DNA from: Rhabditoides inermis
Lineage: Eukaryota > Nematoda > Chromadorea > Rhabditida > Rhabditidae
Length of the DNA: 64,000 nucleotides
NCBI GenBank assembly: GCA_963966185.1
Contig: CAWZYM010000129.1
Coordinates: 62,001 to 126,000 of the forward strand
Reading direction: 5' to 3'
Shown here: positions 48,855-61,800 of the stretch, piece after piece
Numbering within the stretch: the first letter of the stretch is position 1
How the letters are laid out: each line of letters opens with the position of its first letter
Notes under the pieces: model-generated
The model's input: the letters and a program-made list of their open reading frames with translations, nothing else
The model's database searches: none
What the model was told of the DNA's origin: nothing
Position numbers and translations under genes: made by a program

Positions 48855-51800
48855 TAGAACAGTGACAAAATAATAATCATCTAATGATAACACAGTATCG
48901 AAGAACCATACGATAAAAATAAAATACCCATTCTCACCTCGGATTGAAGGTGCCTCCGCGAGGTCGACGGATCACTCCAGACAGGTCTATCTCTTCCGCC
49001 TGCAAAATCTCTCTCTCTCTCTGTCTGTCTCTCTCTCTCTCTCTCTGTCTGTCTCTCTCTCTCTCCCTCTCCCCCTCCTACCGTATCTCCTTTGTTGAGG
49101 TCGTGTATGACATGCACTCCGAGTGGATTCGCAGTCGCCACCGCACATCGATCGCCCTGCAGACAGATAATCCACGATAATACATGACAACACCACATCT
49201 CTGTTGGTTAGCAAAAACAAATATTTCCTTTCAACATCACACATTTTAGACAATACACTTTACACTTTTGGCATTACGCTTCAATAACATATGACAACAG
49301 TGTTAGATTACGCACACAACAATTTCTGAACTACTTCCTCCATCTCATCAGAGAAAAAAAAACAAAGTAACCTTAAAAAAAGAGTCTCACCTGGACGATG
49401 GCGTCGCTGACAATGTTGACGTCAGCCAGAGGAATGTGCCACGTGCCAAACTCCTGGGAAAGGTTCACTTGATTGCAATGATCTTCACTACACTGCCACG
49501 ACTCTATGCAATATCGACTCGACTGTTCAATAAATCAGCGGAAGAGTATTGATAATGAAAATAGAGCCAACTCACTTCACTGAACTGCTTGGTCCTCGAC
49601 GATTGATTCGACAGAGGATGGGTGGCCGGGTTGTAGGGGAACGAGTCCTAAACAGCTCTCTCTCTCCCTCTCCCTTTCTTTCTTCCATCCTCTCTCCCTC
49701 TACCTCTCTCGGCCCTCACCTGCACTCTCAGTCCCTCCGTCTCTGCCCGCAGCACAGTCGGCGCCACTCCATTCCGAGCTCCCCACTCTCCCAGCTGAGA
49801 ACAAGACATGTTGGAGAAAATATGTTCTTATGTTCCCATGATTGATAACCAAAGCTAAATCGACAATTATATAGTATCATTTGCCCTATACAAACACAAT
49901 GTTGAAAGTACGTATCATCGACACGTTATTATTTAGTGTGAATGAAACAGTCAATATCATTGCAATTTTATGAACAAATCTTCTCGAGGTTTTGAACTAT
50001 AAACGAAATCTTTTCTCTTTGTTTTTCTGTTTTCTATGTTTGTTACTCGCACGGACAATTCAAGTAAGTATGTGTGTATTATATGCACTTAGTGTTTGGA
50101 CCAATTTATCGACCAGATTTCTGGTCGAATGACCGGCCAAAATAAAACCAATGACCGGTTATTTTCTGGTTGGCCTGAGAAATGACCGGCCAAAATAAAC
50201 CGGTTTTGAGAAATCTGGCCAAACCAGAACCAGAACCAGAAATTTCTGGTTTTTAAAAAACCAGAAATTTCTGGTTTTGTAGTTTGTACCTCTGGTTTTT
50301 TGGACCGGTCAATATCATTTCTCGATTCTCGAATGAGATGAGGTATGATGAGGACATTTCATGGCTAAATGACAATGAGACGTCACATTTCTCGAACGAC
50401 CGCCAAACCAAAACCAGTACTGGCCAAATGAAAACCAGAACCAGAAATTTCTGGTTTTTTTCGACCGAAAACCAGAAATATCTGGTCCGGCCAATGACCT
50501 GGCCAATTTTTTCTGGTTTTAAATGACGCTGGTTTTGAAAAGGGCGCCAAATTTCTGGTTAACCAGAAATAAACCGGTAATTTGGTCCAAACACTATATG
50601 CACTACAAAAACTATAAAAAAAAATACTAACAAGGAGTGTCGTTTAGGTCACAGAAGCCGATGGTGACCAAACTGATATCAGAGATACCCTAGGAGGTCA
50701 CTAGTCGAAAACCGTTTTCAAATCCACATGACCGGCCATACAATCAATCAATCAATCAATCGTTTATCCGGAATCGTTATATCTGAATATGACAACACAA
50801 TCATAATGATATGAAGCATACAGTAGTGCCTAAGATGCTAGATACATAATAGGCTAACGCCGGGGAAAGACAGGTAGGCTGACGAGGTTAGTGGTGGGAA
50901 GACGATACTTGATCGATAATCATTCCTGGACCATTAGAGTACCCCGTACCAATTAGTATCTCCTCGCGCCATAGCTGCTTCCACATGAGGATACTTCCCG
51001 CCGCCTCACTGGTTACTCGGGAAGGATTCTTGTCGATGACCGAACATTCGGCGGCGGTGGGGCAAAATGAGGATCCGACCGCACGCCGCGGGGAAAAGAA
51101 GAAGAATTTAGGTCACAGAAGCCGAATTTAGGTCACAGAAGGAGTTTTCTACCAATTGTCACCAAAAAGTACAAGTCCGGAGAGAATCGGCAAAATGAAA
51201 AGTATATCCGGAGAGCGAACCTACACCCTGCCGCTTGACAGACGGCCGCTCTACCCACTAGGCCACCGCCGCTGTTTCACAGCTCGCGCGAATGAAGTGA
51301 CAGGCCGCAAAAGCAACCCACACGGTTCAGCTCCAAAATTTTAAACGTAAATATCTCGAAACGTATGGCTTGAAAACGGAATTTGAAAACGGTTTTCGAC
51401 TAGTGACCTCCTAGGGTATCTCTGATATCAGTTTGGTCAACATCGGCTTCTGTGACCTAAACGACACTCCTTGTAAGTAAACTATAAAGGATTCTATAAT
51501 GAGCCTAGTATACTAATACAGTTCATACATCCTATCTTATATACGCTTCACCCGCTAAAGAACGCCTAAAGGGAAGCATCCGAGTAATCTTTGCTGAATC
51601 TTGACAACAAGATAATAGCAAACATTATTTGTCAATCTCAACATTTTAATGAAAACTGTATAATAAATAATACGAAGTAATCGACCCACCCACCTCCTTC
51701 ATCGGTGGCAGCTGGTATCTCTTGGCCAGGTAGACAGAGGGACGCTCCACACCTGTAATCTTCAATGTTCAAGCAAGCCACGTCAGATCGAAAAGCCTTT

Positions 51801-54800
51801 ATCTACCAGTCTCAACAACACAATTTTGAGCAAAACATCACAGGAATCCGCTACAAAAAACTCACTAGCGAAATGCGAACCAACAACAATACTATGACCA
51901 TTTATGAATAAACTATTACAAACCCATCTACAGTGACTACCGCTTCTCCCCCCCCCCCTCTCAAGCTTCACCTAGGGGAATGCCGTGTTTCTGGAAGACT
52001 TCCTGGATGGTCGCCACAGTGTCCGCCGAGTATTCGTCAAAGTCGAAGACGTTCCGGACGACTGAGGGGAGCGGGTCGCCCGGGAACTCCTGCAACACAG
52101 ATCCACGTTTATCCATTCAATTGCTGCTAATTCCCATGAAACACACTTTCGTGGCAGGTCATCACACTTTTTTTCCAACACTTCGTTTCTTTTCTGTCAC
52201 GGAAAACAGCCACACACATTGTACTATCTGTACTATACATTCATTGACATAAAATTTACAGGCATAAACCATAATCACATCGACATCCCCAATCAACAAC
52301 ACAAACACAATTCCTACGTTTCCCATCGGCTAATTACTATCCGCGCGCACCATCACTATGATAGTTCTGGTGAAAGTCGAATATATGTTTTCCGAAAACT
52401 AACGAACAGAATATCCACCCTCATTATACATAGTACGTTTCAATAAAACTATATCAACGAAGCGCATCCGTTTCACTAATGCATTCATCTTACTTATTCA
52501 CAACAAATCAAATAGGTTTCACATCATCCATATACCCCAAATGCGAACTTTCGTCATAATCCAGTTTAAAAGCGAATTAACAAAACAGTCTCCTCATCCA
52601 CCCACATTGACATGTCTGACGACGTTGACGAGTTCCCTGGTGCTGTATGGGTACTGTAGGACAGCCTCGTCTGCCAGCTGCCGGAGCTCCGAGAAAGCAG
52701 AAACCAGCTGCGACAGGGTGGACGGGGGCACGTCTGCAACACACATTATAAATACATACAGCTGTAACATTAACGAGACTTATCACTGGCACTCATGTTC
52801 GAGTTTTGTGAACATACGTTTCACAAAAAAACGCACGGTGGATCACATTTAATAAGCATTCGGCATACGAATACGGTGTCAACAAACATACCTATAATTT
52901 TTTTAAAGAAAAGAAGAATTTCTTTGATAAGAAATTTGCCTCTGTGGAGAGTCCTACAGATTTCTGGAAGACTATTGAGTGTCTGACAGGAAAAACGAAG
53001 GGCACGGAAATCCCCGATCTGACTGACTCGAATGGAAAGAAGGCTGTGTCAGATCAGCAGAAGGCAGACATGCTCATGGAGCAGTTTGTCAAGGTTGGAA
53101 ACACAATGGAAAGTGAGATGCCGGAGATTGCATCGGATGCGGAGAGAATTCCTCCCTGCTCGAGAGAGTTTGTGGAGAAGTACATACGAGAGGCATCCGA
53201 GCAGAAGGCGAGTGGAATAGATGGAATAACTGTGCGGTTGTTGAAGAGGTGTGTGAAACCATTGACTGCGCCAATCGTGGCTATGATCAATCGGTGTCTA
53301 CACGAGGAGAAGTTCCCTCGGGGATGGAAGGAAGCGGTGATATCACCCATTCAGAAAGTGCAACACCCACAGCACCCAGTCGATTTCCGACCGGTGTCAC
53401 TGCTTCCTATTGTGAGCAAGATGGCAGAAGAGTACGTGTTTGGAATGATGGTTGGAGAGGTTGACCGGAAGCTATCTCCGAATCAGTTCGGATTCAGGAA
53501 GGGAAGGAGCACTGTGGATGCGGTACTGAGTTTCCAGTATGAATGAGCGAGTGCCTGCAGAGTTGTAAGAGGAAGGCTGCTCGGGCAGTTGCAGTGTTTT
53601 TCGATATTTCGAAAGCATTCGATACGATCCCTCTTGGACATTTGGTAAATGTTCTAAGACATGAACTCAACCTTGCCGATTCGTACCTCAGATTGATGAA
53701 AGATTATCTGTCTAACAGGAGGATGCGAGTGCGAGTGAACGGGACCCTGAGTGAAGAGAAGGAGGTTGTAAGTGGAGTTCCGCAGGGAAGTATCCTAGGA
53801 CCACTTCTATTCAATTGTTATGTGAATCGTGTGGGGTCGATACAATTGAATGAAGGGGCGCGCATTGTTCAATACGCCGACGATACGGTGTATGTCTCTC
53901 GGTATCTTACCGATAGAGACAAGGAGAATGCACAAGAAGATGTGGAGAAACTGAGTGGGCTCTTCTCAGAGATGGGAATGAAGCTGAATGCGGGAAAGTG
54001 CAAGGTGATTCGAATGGGAGTGTATGAGAAGGAACCAGATTTCGAGGTAAATCTGCACATTGGTGGAACAGAGCTCGAGTGCACTAGCCAGTACAAGTAT
54101 CTCGGAGTGGCAATTGATCCTCTGATGGACTTCAGTGGTCACGTTGTGACCGTCGGAGACGGTGTTTTATCCTACTAACAGTTGTTTTTATCGACTAGCG
54201 TGCTTATATAGCACGTTGGTTGAACTAAGTCGTTATAATCCAAGGCTCTGTCTTGTTTTCGGCTGAGAACAATTGGTACGGCTATATCCTCGTTACTCTC
54301 TATGAGTAGTGAGATACACGCAATACCAACAATGAAAAAAAAGAAAAGAAAACACTCACTTGGTCCATATTTCCTGAGCATATCCATCTCACTCTCGCGG
54401 GTGGGGTTGTCGAGGGTGTGCACCTGTGAAGAGAGACTCTCTCTCTCTCCTCTCTCCCTCTCCTCTCTCTCTTCTCTCCCTCCCTCTCTCTCTCCCCTCT
54501 CTCTCTCCCGTTCTCTCATCTCTCTCCATCACCCTCTCTCCCTTGTTATCTCTCTCTCTCTCATCCTCCCTCTCTCTTCTCCCTCTCTCTCACTCTCCCT
54601 CTCTCTCTTCCTCTCTCTCCCCCTCTCTTCTCTCTCTCTCTCTTCCTCTCTCTCGCTCTCTCCTCCCCTCCCTCCCTCTCTCCCCCCTCTCTCTCTCGCT
54701 CTCCCTCTCTCCCTTGTTATCTCTCTCTCTCTCTCTCATCCTCCCTCTCTCTTCTCCCTCTCTCTCACTCTCCCTCTCTCTCTTCCTCTCTCTCCCCCTC

Positions 54801-54917
54801 TCTTCTCTCTCTCTCTCTTCCTCTCTCTCGCTCTCTCCTCCCCTCCCTCCCTCTCTCCCCCCTCTCTCTCTCGCTCTCCCTCTCTCCCTTGTTATCTCTC
54901 TCCTTCTCTCACTCTCC

Positions 54918-54952
<35 letters not shown>

Positions 54953-55198
54953 TCCTCTCTCTTCCCCTCTCTCTCTCTCTCTCTCTCCCTCTCTCTTTCC
55001 CGTTCTCTCATCTCCCTCCATCACCCTCTCTCCCTTGTTATCTCTCTCTTCTCCCTCTCTCTCACTCTCCCCCTCTCTCTTCCCTCTCTCTCTCTCTCTC
55101 TCTCCCTCTCTCTTTCCCGTTCTCTCATCTCCCTCCATCACCCTCTCTCCCTTGTTATCTCTCTCTTCCTCTCTCTCTCTCACTCTCCCCCTCTCTCT

Positions 55199-55236
<38 letters not shown>

Positions 55237-55321
55237 TCTCTCTTCCCCTCTCTCTTCCCCTCTCTCTCTCTCCCTCTCTCTTTCCCGTTCTCTCATCTCC
55301 CTCCATCACCCTCTCTCCCTT

Positions 55322-55359
<38 letters not shown>

Positions 55360-55609
55360 TCTCTTTCCCGTTCTCTCATCTCCCTCCATCACCCTCTCTC
55401 CCTTGTTATCTCTCTCTTCCTCTCTCTCTCACTCTCCCCTCTCTCTTCCTGTCTCTCTCTTCTCTCTCTCTCTCTCTCTTCCTCTCTCTTCCCCTCTCTC
55501 TCTCTCCCTCTCTCTTTCCCGTTCTCTCATCTCCCTCCATCACCCTCTCTCCCTTGTTATCTCTCTCTTCCTCTCTCTCTCTCACTCTCCCCTCTCTCTT
55601 CCTGTCTCT

Positions 55610-55657
<48 letters not shown>

Positions 55658-55763
55658 CTCCCTCTCTCTTTCCCGTTCTCTCATCTCCCTCCATCACCCT
55701 CTCTCCCTTGTTATCTCTCTCTTCCTCTCTCTCTCTCACTCTCCCCTCTCTCTTCCTGTCTCT

Positions 55764-55819
<56 letters not shown>

Positions 55820-58800
55820 GCTCTCTTCCTCTCGACCCACCGAGAACAGATCTCCCAGCACTCCGAACAGATCGTTTCCGAGAAACGGGAATCCGGGCCT
55901 GAAATCGTATTCAAGTATTCTATCTTTTAACTAGTGTGTACACCCAACCTATAATAATAACAACAACATTTCTCCAAAATGGAGAAAAGCTCCCGTACCG
56001 GTTGGCTAGCATGATCATTTTGAAGTGTGGATGGAGGGTGATGGTTCGGTCGGTGGTGGGCTGGCCAGACGGCTGGATGCGACGGCCGTCCGATAGGAGC
56101 AGAGTGCCTACAAAGAGAATACATCTCAACAACAATACTAAGATCTTTACAAGTTAAACAGAAGCGCTTGTATTCAAAACGATTCAATCTTTTCCCGTTT
56201 CACACACTTTCTTTTGTAAAATACATACAAAGATATCATATCATATCTATGAGCTATTCTAAAATCATAATAATTCAATTTTGCCAAAATTGGTGTAATA
56301 CGTTTCATATCGACTAATATTTGTAAAACCATTCAAAAACATTCAATTGACGCAGGAATGCCAATCAGCATTCATACCAATGAACATTGAATAAAAATGT
56401 TTCAACATAATTAACCCCATTCAGTTACAATAAAATAAACTAAATCTAGTCTCAATTTTAAGATTTTTGTTTCACACCAAACACAACTATTCAGTGAACA
56501 TTGCAAATAATATGCTCCACCATTCACCCAACACTCACCTATCACATTGTCTGCAATGCCGTATCAATCCTAGCAATCCACCCTATCTGATATCACATCT
56601 TCTATTCGCCGCAAAATCCTACGAAAAACCCACAATAGGTTCGAATGATTTCGTTGAGTACTTGCCAAACATTTGAATTCGATGTAATGCGCGTACATAC
56701 CTGTGTCGAGTAGGCTCTTAAGTACTGCTATGACATGGAGGGGAGCCTTATCTGCCTCGTCCACTACCAACACGTGGCCTAGACGGGCAGCCCTGCAACA
56801 TACAGTCATACATATATCTTTTATCATGCATTATTGTATGTCACGTGTTCTAACCGCATAAATTATTATATTCATAATCCAGTCATCACAGTTGACTGTT
56901 ATCAAATATTGACAGTATGAAGTAGTATGGCACAGCAGACACATTTACCATACTCCCAATCAGTTCACTGTGCCGACTGACTGACTCATTCCAATTAATA
57001 TCAATGCATCCATTCGATCGAGTGGCCTATGTCGACTGACCTGACGAGTGCCGAGTCCTCGTGCTTGATGCGCCCGTCCTCGACTGTGGTGCGAGTCGTC
57101 AGAGACTCCACCGTAGTGTCACTGCAAAACACATGTGTTTCGGATTGACTTTAATTATCAAGAGTATCCATTCAAACTTTCGTACTAACTAAGAGAAGGT
57201 GTTTCGGTTTGAATTCAATTACACGCACACTAATCGCAATGAACGAGCAGAGACAAGAAACAAGTGACATAGTGTGTTATCGTCCCACCCTGGACCCACC
57301 GATGTAGCTGCATGTACTGTCGCGGTCGGTTGATGAGGTGCAGGAAGCGGTCCGTCACCTGCAATGCGAACAGTGTGAATCAAGGCTCAAAACAGCTTCT
57401 GTTCCTCCGCATAGCATGTTCCAACTGTCACTTTCCTCTCACACACCTACACAGTCCCATATATTCTACGTTTCCATACACCATAAGAGTTGGGAACAAA
57501 TAGTTTGAAAAAATGCACAGACCAGCTGCAACAGTTTAAAATCAACATATTCGAAAATAATACTTAACCACTAAACAAAAATGCATACTACACATGCCCT
57601 CCCACCTTGTTTTTTCCGACTCCCTGGTTTCCGATGAGCAGCAGGTGCTGGTGGAGGCGCAAGTCGCGAGCCATGTCTGCCAGAACGGATGAGTGCTGCA
57701 AGACAGAGACATGATACAGTTGACAGCTAGTGATGCCAAGAACATGTCTAGTTTCAATATCACACCCAAAGCGCGGCGTTCTGTAGAGGAGACAATGTAG
57801 TTATTTAGTAACAACTTAGTAATTATTTGCATCTCATGAGCTAGAATAATTGTTGATTGAATAACATCAACTTGAGTCCTAATGCAATATAATGCAAACC
57901 TACACGAAATGATCGATATCTTTACCATAGAAAATATGCATCACCACCATCACAAAACGCACTGCATGAATCAGAACTAATCTCTGTGTTTCATCCATTT
58001 AGTGCCAGACATATCAACACCTGTCAAAAGCTATTACCACCAGCTTCACAAAGACTCACTTCCCACCGCGTTAATCAATATTAAATCTGTATGTTCTATC
58101 CCTCCCTCAACACTGACAACCCCTCCCCCCACCTGCTGGTTGTCGTAGAACAACACATCGGGCACCATCGACTCCTCCTCTGCTGTCGAGCCACTCCCTC
58201 CTCCGGCTGCCGCCGCTGCTGCCATGCGCTCCTCCCGAAGGTGGGCCAGGTCGGACGACACGTCTACAAAATATATGTACATCTAGGTTTCACACCATGC
58301 ATAAATATAACAGTGTCCGAATGAGGCAATTCTGTGTGTGACACCATGCATCAATAACAACCACATAACGCGCAATGAACACGTTGCAAGTTGCAAGTGT
58401 GTGCCACATCTCCATCCCACTCACCGCTCTCCCCTCCCGCCCTGCTCGCTAATTCGCGAATATATCACGGCACATAAACCTCATGCAGATGCATTATTGT
58501 AATATGATGGGAATGATGTCATAGTCTTCCTTCGCATCCCGCAGAGTTCATACGTCTCTTGGGGGCTACCTTTACCCCGCACTCTCTCTCTCTCTTTCTC
58601 TTTCTCTCTTCCTCTCTCTCCTCTCTCCCCTCCCTCTCTCTCTCTCGCTCTCTCTCTCTCTCCCCACTCACCCCCCTCCCCTCCCTCCTTGTCCGCAATG
58701 CCCGCCTCATCGAGTGCCGTGGAGAAGGCGGTGCGAGTGATGGCTGGCAGGAAGCGGGACAGAGCAGCCTGCAAGGCATACGTTTCACCCATCAATCAAA

Positions 58801-61800
58801 TATCTACTTACATTCGCCAAATCAATGGCTCTAGTTTCTATACCCAACTAGTTTCTATACCCAAAAAAAAACACATCAAGAATGATTCCCTCCCAACAAC
58901 ACTCATCCGATGAAATACCGAGTCACACGCAGCACAACAATCTCTTCCCCCACCTGTTCTACGAGACTCCTGAGTTGTCCCCCGTGGAGGGCGTCTCTCT
59001 TGCTCATGTGCACCAGCTTGCGGAGAGACAGCGACAGAGCCACGCCGCGAAGCTACAACGAAGAAGCACAATACGTTTCAATATTAATGTAAATGTAAGA
59101 TAGCCATTAAGATCAGGCTATGCTCAGATCAGGCCCCGTGAAGCTGCAAACAGGGCATCTCATAACTACGATGATTGGGGCGAATGATAACAGATCAGTC
59201 AGGCTGTTCACAGACACTCCCTTAAAGGGATATACCACTCAAAATTTCGTGTGTAAACTACGACTATTACATGAAAGAACATGGCAATCCAAGCACTTTT
59301 TATAATAAAATCAAATGTTGAAAGTTATAAGATTACTGAGAAAATTGATTGTTATTAAATTGACAAGCTAGTGAGAATTACCGAAATGAACGTCGTGCAC
59401 AGTGAGAAATGTCGAAATGATACGTGACGTCACTTTTTGCACAACGAATGAGCGACCGACCGGCCGCCGAACTGTTTTCTCTACCGGGCGAACAAATGGG
59501 ATCATACGTTTCGTTTTGTTTTATTTTTCAATAATTACATTTGTTTGATACTTCAAGTTGTTTTTTTTATTGAATGTTATGTGTCTACGCCCGATTTGAA
59601 TGAAAATTTGTCAGTACTATTCACATGACGATTGAATCTTATTTGTGGTTTTCATTACGTGAACAATCATGGAAATGGAGATATGATGTGTGATTGATGT
59701 GGTTTTTTGTACATTTGTTGATATGCAATTGTACTTTATTGCAAATAGGGCGACAGCGACGCGGCTTCGGACGTTCCTTGACCTCATCTCCAGCCCAGCC
59801 CAACGCCATATGCCCTATCTCTGCAGTTAAGGTAGGTGTGCTCGCATTTGTTAATGAATATTAGAACGGTTCTAGATACCTTCTCTCGGTTTTTTAGCGA
59901 GATATTGTGGTGGTTGGAGTAATACTATGCATTTCTTGATAGTAATGAAATTGATTGTTTTTGTCAGAGACATTGTTGTGTTTTTGAACGTCACATATAG
60001 TTTTCATGCATTATGATTATCACTTGTATGTTGCAGCTGAGTGGGACAGTACTTGTCTTCCGGCAACCCGGAGCGCCTGGCGAAGGAGTACCAGTAGCTC
60101 AACTGCTCAACAACCTCGAGAAGATGAAGGAGAGGTGAGTGAGACTAGACTTGTACATTATGTTGGTGTGATTGTTTGTTGTGGTTGAAAAATCAGTTAT
60201 GATGTTGCAGTCTGTCTACGGCGGAGCAGGAGACGCTAAGATGGAGTAGGAGCAGGTAGCCGCGGAAGACGCAGTCGCGCAGTTCAAGGAGACGGCGGCC
60301 TGGCTGAGTGCCAAGAACGCGTGAGAATATAGAAGTTGAGGAAGAAGTGAGTATCGGTCGATTATTGATTGATTTTGTTTGTGTGTTATGATCACCGTGT
60401 CAGGCCCCTTCTCGCCGACCTGTTCGACCGCTCGCTCGTCATCCGCACCAACCTTACACCCAGGACAACGTCAAGCACGTTCTCCGCGTGAGCGCCCATA
60501 AGGAGAACGTCAAGTGAGTGTTCCGCCAGCGACCATTTACGACATTAACACTGTAGGATGAAGGAGATGATCATCGAGGTGAAGGGGGTTGGGCACACGT
60601 CGATGCGCTACGGCATCTCTGTCGCCAACGTGTTTCGCGAGTGCGCCAAGAAGGTGATGGTGAGTCATACAAGTTTGAATTACTGCTGAATATGTGGAAT
60701 AGCTAATAATTTCTTCCAGGTGACTGACGATGCAGGAAGCAATGAAGGCGTACAAGGTGTTCCCCGCCACTCCACGACAAGAGTCTCACGCAGTGGGAGA
60801 TCGAGTACATCCCGTTAGCCTAGTTTTAATTTTCGTTTTTGTATATCACTGTTGTTTTGTTTTTTGACCCCAATCCAGTGATTATACTCATAGTTGGTGA
60901 ATTTTGTCCATGTTTTTGATGTTGATGTAAATGTAAGATAAAACTAAAATAATCGAAGCATAATTTCATTTAAAGCAACGAACAATGCAACAACAGGTTC
61001 GAAAGTATCTACTCTATTGAAATGAGAGATTGACATGAAGTTGTGCTTGAGACGAGGTTCTTGTACGAACTGACGCGACGCGACTTGTCGTAGTCGGGCT
61101 CATCGTCCCACAGAGCCAGGTCGCGCCCGCGGCCGACTTCGTCTGCAAACAGTAGGTGTCACAACAAAATGTGCATAGAACTTATAAATAAGGTAAACTA
61201 ACACTCACAATTCACATGCTTGTTGTGCTGCATGAGAAGATACTTGGTGCGCATCTGTAGATGATCCTAGCGCTGCAGCGAGTTCTGCTGCAAACAAACT
61301 AGTACATATAGTACAACTAATAAACATCAATATGATATAATATGCATGCACGCCAAATTATCCTAGCAAAACGACGAACACTGATCGAACATCAAATTAA
61401 CAAAACGGCAAATCAACACATTGGGTACCTGGAGCTTGTCCTTGTACGTGTTCCTGTGGTGGATGAGCTTGACGAGCCGTTGGCCTTGTGCTGGTCGGGA
61501 AATCCGCGCAGCTAGCCCCGCGTGTGGTACTGCAACTGAGTCGAGTGCAGCGAGCCGTCGCACAGAAGGCCGATCTGAACAATGTTTAAACAATACATAT
61601 CATATGCAAATTAATGAATAGACAAACCACATCGTTCTGTCCAACATGTGCTTGCGAGGTGCGCCACCCACGCGTCGCGCTGCCCTCACGCTGGACGACC
61701 GACACGTATACGACACGACTTCTAAACATTCAAAAGTAAAATGTTCGGAAAATGAAAGCGGTGGCGAGAATATGGACGACGACTGGGGAGTCGAACCCCT

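Noticed and set aside
59226..59460. Possible continuation of VWA8 exons left of the TTAA element
   Set aside because: No frame with VWA8 similarity and no acceptor/donor pair; AT-rich sequence with stops in all frames.
60037..60832. An active host gene nested in the VWA8 intron
   Set aside because: Several in-frame stops and frame changes between otherwise recognisable exon pieces.
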